From DRYM01 sp964564025 (GTDB taxonomy: Archaea; Thermoproteota; Thermoprotei_A; EX4484-217-1), in contig CAZLZO010000006.1 of NCBI GenBank assembly GCA_964564025.1, forward strand, positions 1 to 64,000: DNA of 64,000 nt. Direction: 5' to 3'. This document shows positions 1-8,213 of this stretch, in pieces. Below the pieces are notes generated by a model, which was given only the letters and a program-made list of their open reading frames with translations, was not told where the DNA came from and did not search any database. The position numbers were made by a program, and so were the translations under genes. Each line of letters begins with the position of its first letter. Positions within the stretch are counted from its first letter, which is position 1.

Positions 1-728
1 ATTGTTCCAGGTATGTATTCTGCTATGTCTGCGTATCCGCTGTTTGGTAGTGTTATTTCTATTTCGACGGGTTCCTTTGTTTTTAGTGGTTTTACTTTTC
101 CCTTCTTTAGATTCTCTACTGCTTTTTCAATTCCCTCCTTTAGTTGTTTTAGAGCTAGGTTTATGTTTGGGTTTATTGATGAATATCGTGTTATTGATTT
201 TTTGAATTCAACATATTCTACCCATGGTGTTCTCTCTTTAACTTCAAGCTTTAATTTGTCGTCTCCTGCAACTAGAATTACTGGTACATTGTAGTGTCCT
301 GCTACTAGGGCGTTGAGGTAGTATTCGCTTGCTTCAGTACCGTCTATCCTAATTCCTTTAACATATGTGCTGCTGAAGGTGTGTTCTAAAATTGCTCCTC
401 TAGAACATACTCTTGCATGGTATCCTATGAAAAGTGCTGCATCAAATGATTCATCAATAGCGTAAACCATACTGTACGGTCTAGGCATTCCACGTATTAG
501 AAATACGTTTTCCGGAAGTTCCTCATAAATAATGTTTGACATGTACCAGTGGCTATCTGCAACATATATTTCCTTAAACCCTAACTTAGTTAAAATATTG
601 ACTGTGGTTAGTACGGTTTTTGTCATAATTCTCCTAGCTTCATCATGTAGAAATCCTTTAGGTGAAGTGTGTAGTGGAGAAACTATTCCCGGCAAACCCT
701 CCATATCAACTGAAACATAGGCTTTCAA
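1..728 (-). CDS. D-aminopeptidase, peptidase family M55 (DppA-like), 3' end cut by window
   Basis: M55 enzymes are binuclear zinc aminopeptidases that release N-terminal D-amino acids from small peptides. Translating the minus strand from a TTG at 728 gives an open frame to the window edge with the family pattern. Asp8 and Glu10 lie in SVDMEG, His60 in ADSHW, His104 in GYHAR, His116 in LEHTFSS and Glu132 in DGTEASEYY. These match the zinc ligands and catalytic His of Bacillus DppA almost residue for residue, which also fixes the start. GGTGA lies about 8 bases upstream of the TTG. The C-terminal part is outside the window. Family is certain; the natural peptide substrate is unknown. Confidence 0.9.
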   Translation of the reverse strand, partial: MKAYVSVDMEGLPGIVSPLHTSPKGFLHDEARRIMTKTVLTTVNILTKLGFKEIYVADSHWYMSNIIYEELPENVFLIRGMPRPYSMVYAIDESFDAALFIGYHARVCSRGAILEHTFSSTYVKGIRIDGTEASEYYLNALVAGHYNVPVILVAGDDKLKLEVKERTPWVEYVEFKKSITRYSSINPNINLALKQLKEGIEKAVENLKKGKVKPLKTKEPVEIEITLPNSGYADIAEYIPGT

Positions 729-798
729 AAATTCTTCACCACAAAACAATACTCAGAATTACTAATATTGTTACCGTTTGTTTAAAGAATATGGTATG

Positions 799-1059
799 TT
801 AAAGTTCTTCCTCATAATATTCTACGGGTTCGACATGTAGCTTCTTCCTTGCTATAACATCTATTTCGTCTCCCTTAGCTTCTCTATAATGTTTATGTTC
901 AAGTTCAACTATTTTCTCGTAAGCTTCCTTAATTTTCTCAGGTTCAACGTAAAGCACGTTTCCCATGTCGTCTTCTAAGAAAACAGCGTACCTTTTCCTT
1001 TTATGGTCTGGAACAACATGTATGCATGGTGGTTTTTCGCACTCATACTTTTCGGACAT
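799..1059 (-). CDS. small charged hypothetical protein, 86 aa
   Basis: I do not recognise this protein. It is 86 residues, strongly charged, with two Cys-Pro neighbours near the N terminus (CEKPPCIH), a short predicted beta stretch (RYAVFLEDDMGNVLYV) and an acidic helical C terminus ending EEEL. There is no signal peptide or membrane segment. GGAGG lies about 10 bases before the ATG. A C/D box sRNA on the same strand ends about 20 bases upstream, and the only TATA-like element in reach lies ahead of the sRNA, so the sRNA probably sits in this gene's leader. Codon use looks native. Confidence 0.75.
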   Translation of the reverse strand: MSEKYECEKPPCIHVVPDHKRKRYAVFLEDDMGNVLYVEPEKIKEAYEKIVELEHKHYREAKGDEIDVIARKKLHVEPVEYYEEEL

Positions 1060-1079
1060 AACATTTTAGCCTCCTAAAA

Positions 1080-1139
1080 AGGGTCAGTTCGCGGTAATGA
1101 CATCATCTTTGTCTCTGGGGGGCAAGTGTCATCATTCCG
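1080..1139 (-). ncRNA. C/D box sRNA, dual guide aimed at the 16S rRNA 530 region
   Basis: Read on the minus strand: box C ATGATGA (1129-1135), an 11-nt guide, a D'-like CAGA (1114-1117), box C' GATGATG (1101-1107), a second guide, then box D CTGA (1084-1087). The D guide is complementary to CGCGGTAAT, the universal 16S motif around E. coli C526-U534. The D' guide is complementary to GGGCAAG, which I recall lying just upstream in archaeal 16S. Two guides aimed at neighbouring sites make this convincing. By the five-nucleotide rule the D guide would methylate the C528 equivalent (inference). A TATA-like element lies 26 bases upstream of the 5' end. Confidence 0.85.
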
Positions 1140-1160
1140 TGTTTTCCTCGGTAAAGTTAG

Positions 1161-1169
1161 TATTTAAGT
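1161..1169 (-). promoter_or_regulatory. TATA box for the C/D sRNA and 86-aa gene
   Basis: On the minus strand the sequence reads ACTTAAATA. Its centre near 1165 is about 26 bases upstream of the predicted sRNA 5' end near 1139, the usual archaeal TATA-to-start distance. No other good TATA lies between the sRNA and the downstream 86-aa gene, so one transcript may carry both. Confidence 0.55.
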
Positions 1170-1230
1170 TTGGTGGGTTAAGATTTATTTTCCTGAAACA
1201 TAAACTAATGTACAATAGTGAATAATTGCT

Positions 1231-2718
1231 ATGTGTAAAGTCACTGTTTACACTAATGCTGAAATATACACTCTTGACCCTGAAAACCCTAGGGTTGATA
1301 GTTTAGCTGTAGGATGCGGTGAAATAGTTGATGTTGGAGTATCTCTTGAAAACAAGTATTTAGGCGCTAAAGTTATTGATTTAAAGGGAGCTACAGTAAC
1401 ACCGGGATTCATTGACACCCATTTACATTTGAAATGGCTAGCTCTCCATAAGCAATGGATTGACCTTTCAAATGTGAAGAGTTTAGAAGAACTTAAAAAT
1501 GCTTTGAAGAAATCAAGTGGAGAATGGGTTATTGGAAGAGGTTTTAATGAGAAAAAATTTCCAGAAGTCAAGTTACCTACACGGGCAGATCTCGACGAAG
1601 CTGTTCCCGATAAGCCCGTTTTGGCAATAAGGGTTTGCGGCCACGTAGGTGTCGCTAACACTATTTTACTTAAAAAGGTTGGTTTATGGGATAAACCGAA
1701 AACTGTTGATGGGGTTGAAGTTAATAGTGAAGGCAAGCCTACAGGGGTTCTTAAAGAGGGGGCTTTAGAATATGTTCTTTCCAAAATTCCTAAGCCTCCT
1801 TTAGAGTTGTATGTTAAGTTCATGGAGGAAACGTTGAAAGAACTTGTTGCGAAAGGTCTCACCACAGTTGCTTCAATGAATGTAGATCCTTTAGAATTCT
1901 ATGTTCTTCAACATTCCAAAATTCCCTTAAGGGTCAGGGTGTTTTTTGACATAAAATATTTTGGCTTACTTTCTAAATTGAAAATTAGAGGATGTTTTGG
2001 AAGTGAAGCATTAAGAATTTCCGGAGTGAAAATAATAGGTGATGGAAGTTTTGGCGGTAGAACAGCTGCTCTCAGGCGTAACTATGTTGGAACAGAAAGT
2101 AAGGGTAAACTGCTAATATCGCATGAATTCTTGGAGAAAGTAGTTAGAGAAGCAAAACAGCTTAATATGCTCGTAGCTGTTCACGCAATAGGTGATAGGG
2201 CTATTGAGGAAGTTTTGAAAATAGACTCTAAGCTTTTAGAGAATGTGCGTATAGAGCATTGCAGTTTAACACCACCGGACATAGTTGAAGAGTTAGCTGA
2301 GAGAAAAGTGTTTGCTATTTCCGTACAGCCTCGTTTCAGAATTTCTGATAAGTGGTTACCTAAGGTTATAGGTGAGGATAGTAAATGGGCATATCTTTTC
2401 TACACATTATCTAAGAAGGGGATTTTGGTTTCATTTTCATCCGATGCTCCTGTTGAACCCTATGATCCTTTAATTAATATTGAAGCTGCGATAAGCGAGG
2501 AAGGTGTGGGTGAACGTGTACCGCTAAGTGAGGCACTTAAAATGTACACTAAAAACGGTTGTTTAGCCCTTAACGAAAAGAATAGGGGAGTTCTGAAGAA
2601 GGGTTATAGAGCAGATTTCGTAATTCTCGATAAGAATATTTTTAAGAAAAAACCTAGTGAGGCAAAAGTAGTTGCCACGGTTATTGAAGGAGACATTGTT
2701 TACGGAAAAGCTCTATAA
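1231..2718 (+). CDS. amidohydrolase family protein (amidohydrolase 3 / YtcJ-like)
   Basis: A 495-residue metal-dependent hydrolase of the amidohydrolase superfamily. The N-terminal beta-sandwich carries the family phrase VTPGFIDTHLHL with the HxH metal ligands (about residues 63-65). Further hallmarks are AVHAIGDRAI, RIEHCSL and the late catalytic Asp in FSSDAPVEPYDP, followed by RADFVILD typical of the C-terminal sandwich. YtcJ-like proteins act on N-substituted amides and related compounds, but the substrate here cannot be read from sequence. The glycosyltransferase-like gene downstream overlaps its end, so the two may be co-transcribed. Confidence 0.88.
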   Translation: MCKVTVYTNAEIYTLDPENPRVDSLAVGCGEIVDVGVSLENKYLGAKVIDLKGATVTPGFIDTHLHLKWLALHKQWIDLSNVKSLEELKNALKKSSGEWVIGRGFNEKKFPEVKLPTRADLDEAVPDKPVLAIRVCGHVGVANTILLKKVGLWDKPKTVDGVEVNSEGKPTGVLKEGALEYVLSKIPKPPLELYVKFMEETLKELVAKGLTTVASMNVDPLEFYVLQHSKIPLRVRVFFDIKYFGLLSKLKIRGCFGSEALRISGVKIIGDGSFGGRTAALRRNYVGTESKGKLLISHEFLEKVVREAKQLNMLVAVHAIGDRAIEEVLKIDSKLLENVRIEHCSLTPPDIVEELAERKVFAISVQPRFRISDKWLPKVIGEDSKWAYLFYTLSKKGILVSFSSDAPVEPYDPLINIEAAISEEGVGERVPLSEALKMYTKNGCLALNEKNRGVLKKGYRADFVILDKNIFKKKPSEAKVVATVIEGDIVYGKAL

Positions 2719-3937
2719 GCTCATACCGTTAATTGTTTTAATAGTTTTAGCACTTTACCTCTTATACTCAGGCTTTATTACTGTAAATAAGAGTGAAACT
2801 TATGTTAGTGATGAAATATACTATGTTACAGCCGCTAAGAATATTGGAATAAGAATTTTCAACATAAACGTTACTAAAATACCTTATCCTGAATATAAGG
2901 GAATAGATTTTAGTGAGAATTTAAATTTAGAACACCCCCCTTTAGCTAAGTACTTAATGTTCTTTTCAATGCTCATATTTGGGGATAACCCGTTTGCTTG
3001 GAGAATACCTGGAGTTATACTTCACATTTTAACTATGATTTCAATATACTATGCTGTAAAAAAGCTAGCTAATGAAGCTTCAGCTATTGTTGCAGTGTTT
3101 ATAGTGGCTTTCGACCCTATACTAAAGAATTTAGGCTACATAGCTATGCTAGATATTTATGTGGCATTCTTTCTAGCAGCATCTTTTACAGCCTTAGTTT
3201 ATCGAAAAAGCTTATTAGCTTACGCCATTTTCGGATTAGCTTTAGCTTCTAAATACACTGCTCTTTTCGCTTTACCTGCATTTTTGTTAATAACTTATTT
3301 TGAAGAAAGAAAGTTAAGAAGACTCCCTATGTACATTATAGTTACTGCATTAACCTACGTCGCTGTTTGGACACCGTTTATAAAATATTTCTCTATGAAG
3401 GAAGGTAGTATTTACGGGGGTTTATTAAGGGTTTATGAAGAACACTTATCTGCTATGCGATGGCATCTTTCAAGTAAGGGAGGGCACTCCTACTCTTCAC
3501 CGCCATGGGGTTGGCTATTTAACTACAAAGTATGGCCAATTTATGGTGGACTATCTGTTCACTCAAATATTTACATAAACACTGTTTTCATAATACTTCC
3601 CCTAATCTACGCTTTATTTGGAAGAGATGTTGAAACTAGAAGATATTATCCGTATTTCTGGTTTATTTCCTCCTTTATAGGCTTCATGACAATATATATG
3701 CTGGGTTCGACAACACAATTCATATTTTACTCTTCAACATATGAGCCAGCCATAGCAGCCGGCATAGGTGCTTTACTTATACCTTCACTTGACAGCTTAA
3801 TAGAAAAAATAGAGGAAAGACTTCATCGTGGTAGGAGGGGACATTCTCAGATGAATGTAAATCACTATGTAATATTGGGTTTAAGCCAGCTATTTCTAAT
3901 GAAACTATTGAAGCTTAAATCATCCATAGCATTTTAG
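2696..3937 (+). CDS. GT-C family glycosyltransferase-like membrane protein (PMT/ArnT type)
   Basis: A polytopic membrane protein of about 413 residues. After the first membrane helix comes SDEIYY, the acidic pair typical of the first extracytoplasmic loop of PMT/ArnT enzymes. Next come EHPPLAKYLM and WRIPGVI, both typical of this fold, then about eight hydrophobic helices. Such enzymes move a sugar from a polyprenyl-phosphate carrier to protein or lipid on the outer face. The start is unsure: the frame is open from 2672 (TTG), but the TTG at 2696 has AGGAG upstream and overlaps the previous gene by only 23 bases. The cytoplasmic C-terminal tail is basic. Confidence 0.78.
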   Translation: MFTEKLYKLIPLIVLIVLALYLLYSGFITVNKSETYVSDEIYYVTAAKNIGIRIFNINVTKIPYPEYKGIDFSENLNLEHPPLAKYLMFFSMLIFGDNPFAWRIPGVILHILTMISIYYAVKKLANEASAIVAVFIVAFDPILKNLGYIAMLDIYVAFFLAASFTALVYRKSLLAYAIFGLALASKYTALFALPAFLLITYFEERKLRRLPMYIIVTALTYVAVWTPFIKYFSMKEGSIYGGLLRVYEEHLSAMRWHLSSKGGHSYSSPPWGWLFNYKVWPIYGGLSVHSNIYINTVFIILPLIYALFGRDVETRRYYPYFWFISSFIGFMTIYMLGSTTQFIFYSSTYEPAIAAGIGALLIPSLDSLIEKIEERLHRGRRGHSQMNVNHYVILGLSQLFLMKLLKLKSSIAF

Positions 3938-4213
3938 TCTAAACTATACCTACTTTATTAAGCTACCAGGGTTTTAATATCCTGTTTTTACTGAACCGAG
4001 ATTAACATGATTTTAGTAATATGTCATTTTAAACCAGTAATATTGTAAATATATACAGTTTTTCACATCATTACGGTATATTATAGTATTGTCCCTTCTC
4101 CTACCACTCTGCCATGTATATATTTCTCCCCCTATCTAATATTCTTTCCTACAATTGCCGAGAAACCATTATATTTTCTAGAACATACCTTACTTAAACA
4201 GGTATGAGATGTA

Positions 4214-5530
4214 ATGAAGCCAAATGTAGCAGAATACGGCATTTACTCGTTAAAAAACGCCGTAGCTAAATGCGAAGTTGAAAACATAGATACATTAAGG
4301 TTTGAAGGCTTCCTTAAGGCTCTTTTAAGAGAATGCAAAATAGTTCATGCACCATTCTTGCATGGTTCATGTAAGATCATAGTTGATGGTGAAGAATTTT
4401 TCATAAATGATTTCTCCAACATAGAATACTATATTAAACCTTACGATAAACTTGTGTTTAAAGAAACAGCGTATGATAAGGAGCTTCAGCAAATAAGAAG
4501 GTCTCTAAAAAATAGTTTAGAAAAAAGCATTAAGAATGTTTTAAAGTACCATGGTGAAAACAGAGCATTCTATTTGACGTTAACTCCTTGGGAGTTCAGC
4601 ATTATTCATTTCAAACCTTTGCAAAACCTAATAGTTAAAACATCATTAAGACCTTTAGGAATTTATAGTAAAATATGTTCTAAGGAAATAAAGGTTAAAA
4701 GAAAATTTGAAGAAGAAAAAGTGAATGACATAGAAGTTTATGTTAAGAATAATAGTTTAAGGATGGAGAGAAAGGGATTAACAATAAAAGTTCCCATAAA
4801 CGATGCTTTAAAGGCTTTGGTAAGTGACGATAGAAATTTCTTCGGAATAAAAACTGTGCATGGAAGAAAAATATATGGTCTTATGGAAGGATTCGTTGTC
4901 TTCGAAGGTTTTGAAAAATTAATTCTTAACTTAGACTTTAACGGTGGAACACTATGGACACATTCATTTCTAACAACCCTTCAAAGGGAGTTAGAGTTTG
5001 ATGAAGAATTAATAACTCACATACCCCTATGGTTAACGTACTGTTCGAAAACTCATGGAATAAGCATTTATACTGAACCCCCAGGGATTGCTGTAATAAG
5101 AGGAAATGCTTTGGAAATAGAAGGTTCTCAAAAAATATTTGTGAAACTTCATAGGGGATGTTGGGAACGTAGCGGCATTGACTCATTAAGTATTGCTGTT
5201 AATCTCCCAGTAGAGAAAGTACAAATGTCTCTAAGCGTTAATGAATTTAAGATAGTTGAAATTCAGCCGAAACATGTTATGGCTACAGAGGTAGCTTTCA
5301 ACAAGAATTCCTTCGAAATAGTGCTTCATAATTTCTTAAGAGAAAATATTATTGCTAGAATTAGGGTGCCTTGGAAAATAATTGATGCTGAAAAAAGATC
5401 TCCCATTAGAAATGTTTTCTTAGGGAAGATAGATTATGACTACAATATAGCCTATGTTCCCTTAGCACCTAACGAATATGTTAAGGTGTTTTTCAAAATA
5501 ACTCTAACTCCCTTTGCCTTTAAATTTTAG
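4214..5530 (+). CDS. hypothetical protein, 438 aa, unknown family
   Basis: I do not recognise this protein. It has 438 residues and looks soluble. A basic helical stretch (about 95-115) is followed by alternating beta strands to the C terminus, suggesting beta-sandwich domains. There is no signal peptide, membrane helix or known catalytic motif. Cysteines are scattered and do not form a zinc site. It is a single gene: 276 bases without features lie upstream, and the ThiI gene runs towards it downstream. A TATA-like TTATATTTT lies near 4170, and the ATG follows GATGTA. Confidence 0.75.
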   Translation: MKPNVAEYGIYSLKNAVAKCEVENIDTLRFEGFLKALLRECKIVHAPFLHGSCKIIVDGEEFFINDFSNIEYYIKPYDKLVFKETAYDKELQQIRRSLKNSLEKSIKNVLKYHGENRAFYLTLTPWEFSIIHFKPLQNLIVKTSLRPLGIYSKICSKEIKVKRKFEEEKVNDIEVYVKNNSLRMERKGLTIKVPINDALKALVSDDRNFFGIKTVHGRKIYGLMEGFVVFEGFEKLILNLDFNGGTLWTHSFLTTLQRELEFDEELITHIPLWLTYCSKTHGISIYTEPPGIAVIRGNALEIEGSQKIFVKLHRGCWERSGIDSLSIAVNLPVEKVQMSLSVNEFKIVEIQPKHVMATEVAFNKNSFEIVLHNFLRENIIARIRVPWKIIDAEKRSPIRNVFLGKIDYDYNIAYVPLAPNEYVKVFFKITLTPFAFKF

Positions 5531-5541
5531 ATTCGGCAATT

Positions 5542-6723
5542 TTAAATAAACACTTTTCTCGTGTTCTTAACTAACTCATTAACTAGCTCGTCTATTTCCA
5601 CTGTTTCTTCCAATTCCGAAATAACACTTATATCGGCATGAGCTGCTGCCTTATATCCTCTAAAAACAGGTGAAGCTTTGCACTCAACAGCTGCTTTTGA
5701 TGATATATTGTATGTTCCTATTTTCCTAGCTATCTTTACTATTTCCTCTTTATCTAAGCCTATTAGCGGCCTTAGAATCGGGAATTTTAAATCATAACCT
5801 ATTGCAAACATGTTATCTAGTGTTTGTGAAGCAACTTGCCCTAAACTTTCACCTGTAATTACAGCTTTTGCTTCCTCCTTTATGGCAAGTTTTATTGCGG
5901 TCTTAAGCATTGTTCTCTTACAAGCTAAGCAAACTAATTGAGGCTTAACTTTTTTAACCATTTCGTTTAATGCTTTCTCATAATTTACTTCGTAAAAGTA
6001 GAATTCTTTTTCAGGAACCCACTTTCTCAAAATTTCCATTACCTTATGTGCTTTTTCTACAGCTTCTTCTGAAGTAAATTTTCCACTATTAAAATACACT
6101 GGTATGACCTTTACACCACGCTTCATAATTAACCATGTAGCTACTGGGGAATCTATGCCTCCTGAAACCAAAGAGATAGCTTTCCCTTCAACACCGTAAG
6201 GTAACCCTCCTACACCTTCAAGGACTTCGTGAAATATGTATGTTTTTCTTGACCTAACTTCAACGTAAATTGTTATGTTAGGTGATGTTAAATTAACTCT
6301 AATGTTTCTTCCTTTAAGGGCTTCTAAAACGTCTGCTCCTAAAATTCTTTCTAAATCTTTGCTTTTAACTGGAAACTTCTTAACTCTTCTAGCTCTAATA
6401 GCGAAAGTCATGTTATCCTTTAGTACTTTCCTAGAATATTCAATAACGGCTTCTCTAATACTGTCTAGTTTTGTTTGAACTTCTACTGCAGGACTTGTTG
6501 AAACTACGCCGAAGATGTTAGAAACTATTTTCGCTATTTCGTAAGCGTTTTCAACATTTCGTACAAATATTCTTCCAGAAATAAGTTTTATTTCACCATA
6601 TTTCACATTATTCCTGTCTAAGATGAACTTAATGTGTTCTAAAAGTCTTCTTTCCATAAAGCTTCTAACATAGGGTGTTTTTAATGCTACTTCGCCATAC
6701 CTTACTAGCACTACCTTATCCAC
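5542..6723 (-). CDS. thiI: tRNA 4-thiouridine synthase ThiI (archaeal type, no rhodanese domain)
   Basis: ThiI adenylates and thiolates uridine 8 of tRNA. The 393 residues hold an N-terminal ferredoxin-like part, a THUMP domain (about 60-165) and a PP-loop ATPase domain with SGGIDS at 187-192. The C-terminal rhodanese domain of E. coli ThiI is absent, as is normal in archaea. Cys265-x-x-Cys268 and Cys348 are present. In methanogen ThiI the CxxC pair and a third cysteine support sulfur transfer or an iron-sulfur cluster, so the same is likely here. An HTH regulator gene lies 26 bases upstream on the same strand. Confidence 0.93.
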   Translation of the reverse strand: MDKVVLVRYGEVALKTPYVRSFMERRLLEHIKFILDRNNVKYGEIKLISGRIFVRNVENAYEIAKIVSNIFGVVSTSPAVEVQTKLDSIREAVIEYSRKVLKDNMTFAIRARRVKKFPVKSKDLERILGADVLEALKGRNIRVNLTSPNITIYVEVRSRKTYIFHEVLEGVGGLPYGVEGKAISLVSGGIDSPVATWLIMKRGVKVIPVYFNSGKFTSEEAVEKAHKVMEILRKWVPEKEFYFYEVNYEKALNEMVKKVKPQLVCLACKRTMLKTAIKLAIKEEAKAVITGESLGQVASQTLDNMFAIGYDLKFPILRPLIGLDKEEIVKIARKIGTYNISSKAAVECKASPVFRGYKAAAHADISVISELEETVEIDELVNELVKNTRKVFI

Positions 6724-6749
6724 TTCTATTTCCCATCAAAAAAAGCTTT

Positions 6750-7112
6750 CTACTTTAACTTAAAACTCCATACACTGCTGGATTTTTTAATAAGTGTTCT
6801 ACATATAGTACATATTATTTCAGCACATTCAATGCTTGCGCATTTTTGGGAAGCTATTTTATCAGCTAAGAGCATTATTAAGTTATAGGCTAGCTCATTT
6901 TCTCTCAATTCAGAAAAGGTATCTGTACCCCTTTTACCTAAGAGATAGTTTGAAACAGCAGCTGGCGTTATTCCCAGTATTTTTGCTGTTTCATATATTG
7001 TGAAACCATACTTCTTAACTAAAGCCTCAGCTATCATAGCCCTTATTGTAGGCATCAATTTTTTAGCTACTATTTCGCATGGCATCTCTAATCTCTCAAG
7101 AACATTACTCAT
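6750..7112 (-). CDS. XRE-like HTH transcriptional regulator with cysteine-rich C terminus (COG2522 type)
   Basis: A 120-residue putative DNA-binding regulator. The middle holds a helix-turn-helix of XRE type (YGFTIYETAKILGITPAAVSNYLLGKRG). The preceding MPCEIVAKKLMPTIRAMIAE is typical of the archaeal COG2522 family. The C-terminal third has five cysteines (about residues 92-107, in CASIECAEIICTICRTL), which could bind a metal or iron-sulfur cluster. It lies just upstream of thiI in the same direction and may form an operon with it. A link to sulfur or iron sensing is inference only. Confidence 0.8.
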   Translation of the reverse strand: MSNVLERLEMPCEIVAKKLMPTIRAMIAEALVKKYGFTIYETAKILGITPAAVSNYLLGKRGTDTFSELRENELAYNLIMLLADKIASQKCASIECAEIICTICRTLIKKSSSVWSFKLK

Positions 7113-7202
7113 AACTATTCCCCTTTTGCTGATACATACTTAGAAAGCAAAAATAAATCTTTAACGCCGTTAAATTTATGGTATTCTCAAACCCTACAAA
7201 AA

Positions 7203-7210
7203 CCTATATA
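7203..7210 (+). promoter_or_regulatory. TATA box upstream of the 7236 sRNA
   Basis: CCTATATA lies about 28 bases before the predicted 5' end of the C/D sRNA candidate, the right spacing for an archaeal promoter. Confidence 0.45.
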
Positions 7211-7235
7211 TCCGAGGTTCCACTTTAAAATAAAA

Positions 7236-7297
7236 TGTCCGATGAGGAATTACTCCCGGACCGAACAATAAATGGGGTTAACTTACCCAACCGAGGT
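7236..7297 (+). ncRNA. C/D box sRNA candidate with variant boxes, 23S rRNA guide
   Basis: Box C reads ATGAGGA (7242-7248), D' CCGA (7261-7264) and D CCGA (7291-7294). C-to-D length is 53 nt, flanked by CC and GG. In a normal kink-turn, position 5 of C faces position 2 of D as U-U; here both change together to G-C, which supports the call. The D' guide (7249-7260) is complementary to CGGGAGTAAT and the D guide to GGGTAAGTT. From memory both lie close together in 23S domain IV (E. coli about 1905-1935). C' (near 7271-7277, AATGGGG) is poor. A TATA box lies at the right distance. Confidence 0.6.
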
Positions 7298-7314
7298 TTA
7301 TTTCTCAGCTTAAA

Positions 7315-7322
7315 CTTAAATA
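7315..7322 (+). promoter_or_regulatory. TATA box for the PfkB kinase gene
   Basis: CTTAAATA is centred about 23-26 bases before the ATG at 7341, so the kinase mRNA would be nearly leaderless. This favours the ATG over the TTG three bases earlier. Confidence 0.5.
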
Positions 7323-7340
7323 CTGGGGCGTACCGTATTG

Positions 7341-8213
7341 ATGATTATTGGTAATTTGACGTTAGATGAAATAGTTATGAAAACAAAGAACAAGGTTTAT
7401 AAGGGCGTTTTAGGGGGTCCTCCAGCCTATTCATCTAAACCTCTTTACAGCATTTTCAAGGTAAAACCTAAAATTTACACTACTGTTGGTAAAGATTTTC
7501 CTGAAAAATATGAGAATGAACTGAAAACTATAAGTAAACTCTTTATTTATAAAGTGGAGGAACCTACAACAAAGTTCAAGCTTGTTGAAGGGAATGGACG
7601 TAAACTCTTTATGCTAAGTTTCTCCGGTGAAATAAGAGACGTTGATTTTAATGTTGACAGCGTTTACATGTTTTCTCCAGTGTATAGGGAGGTGCGGTTT
7701 GATTACTTAAAGAAAGCTCATACCTTAGGCTTGGTTTCTCTTGATCCTCAAGGATTTCTTAGAGAAGTTAATGAGGAAGGCGAAGTTACACTTAACTTTA
7801 ATAGTGAATTACTTAAACACTTAAAATATATTGATATATTCAGAACTTCTTTAGATGAATTCTCAGTTTTAAGCAGAGGCGTCTCTATACGTAATTTCCT
7901 GGAGAAAACTATTAAATCAGGATGTGAGGTTTCAGTAGTAACGTCTTCAACTAAAATCTATGCTTTAAAGGAAAATACTTACTATGAATATCCAGCATAC
8001 ACTAATGTTCGTGTAGAATCTACAACGGGAGCTGGCGATGTTTTTACATCTATTTTCACATACGTATACTCTAGAAGCAATGATGTTGAAAAAGCATTAA
8101 TTTACGCTATTGTAGCATCAAGCTTCACTGTTGAAACTGTAGGGCCTAGAGTTATTGATGAAGGAAAATTTTATGTAAGACTTAAAAACTACATGGAATT
8201 TTTAGGGTATTAG
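7341..8213 (+). CDS. PfkB (ribokinase) family carbohydrate kinase
   Basis: A 290-residue sugar or nucleoside kinase. The N terminus GNLTLDEIV with the following GGPPAYSS is the substrate-side PfkB signature, and TTGAGDVFTS near the C terminus holds the anion hole and catalytic Asp. PfkB enzymes phosphorylate ribose, fructose phosphate, adenosine and other substrates; no motif here fixes the choice. The frame also opens at a TTG at 7338, but the ATG at 7341 fits the upstream TATA box. A C/D sRNA candidate ends about 44 bases upstream on the same strand. The gene converges with the disulfide oxidoreductase without a gap. Confidence 0.85.
   Translation: MIIGNLTLDEIVMKTKNKVYKGVLGGPPAYSSKPLYSIFKVKPKIYTTVGKDFPEKYENELKTISKLFIYKVEEPTTKFKLVEGNGRKLFMLSFSGEIRDVDFNVDSVYMFSPVYREVRFDYLKKAHTLGLVSLDPQGFLREVNEEGEVTLNFNSELLKHLKYIDIFRTSLDEFSVLSRGVSIRNFLEKTIKSGCEVSVVTSSTKIYALKENTYYEYPAYTNVRVESTTGAGDVFTSIFTYVYSRSNDVEKALIYAIVASSFTVETVGPRVIDEGKFYVRLKNYMEFLGY

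Noticed and set aside
2..720. Plus-strand open frames at the window start
   Set aside because: They are the reverse of a clear M55 D-aminopeptidase frame on the minus strand with all metal ligands in place.
1248..1865. 205-residue minus-strand frame
   Set aside because: Low-complexity Ser/Thr/Pro composition, lying wholly inside the amidohydrolase gene.
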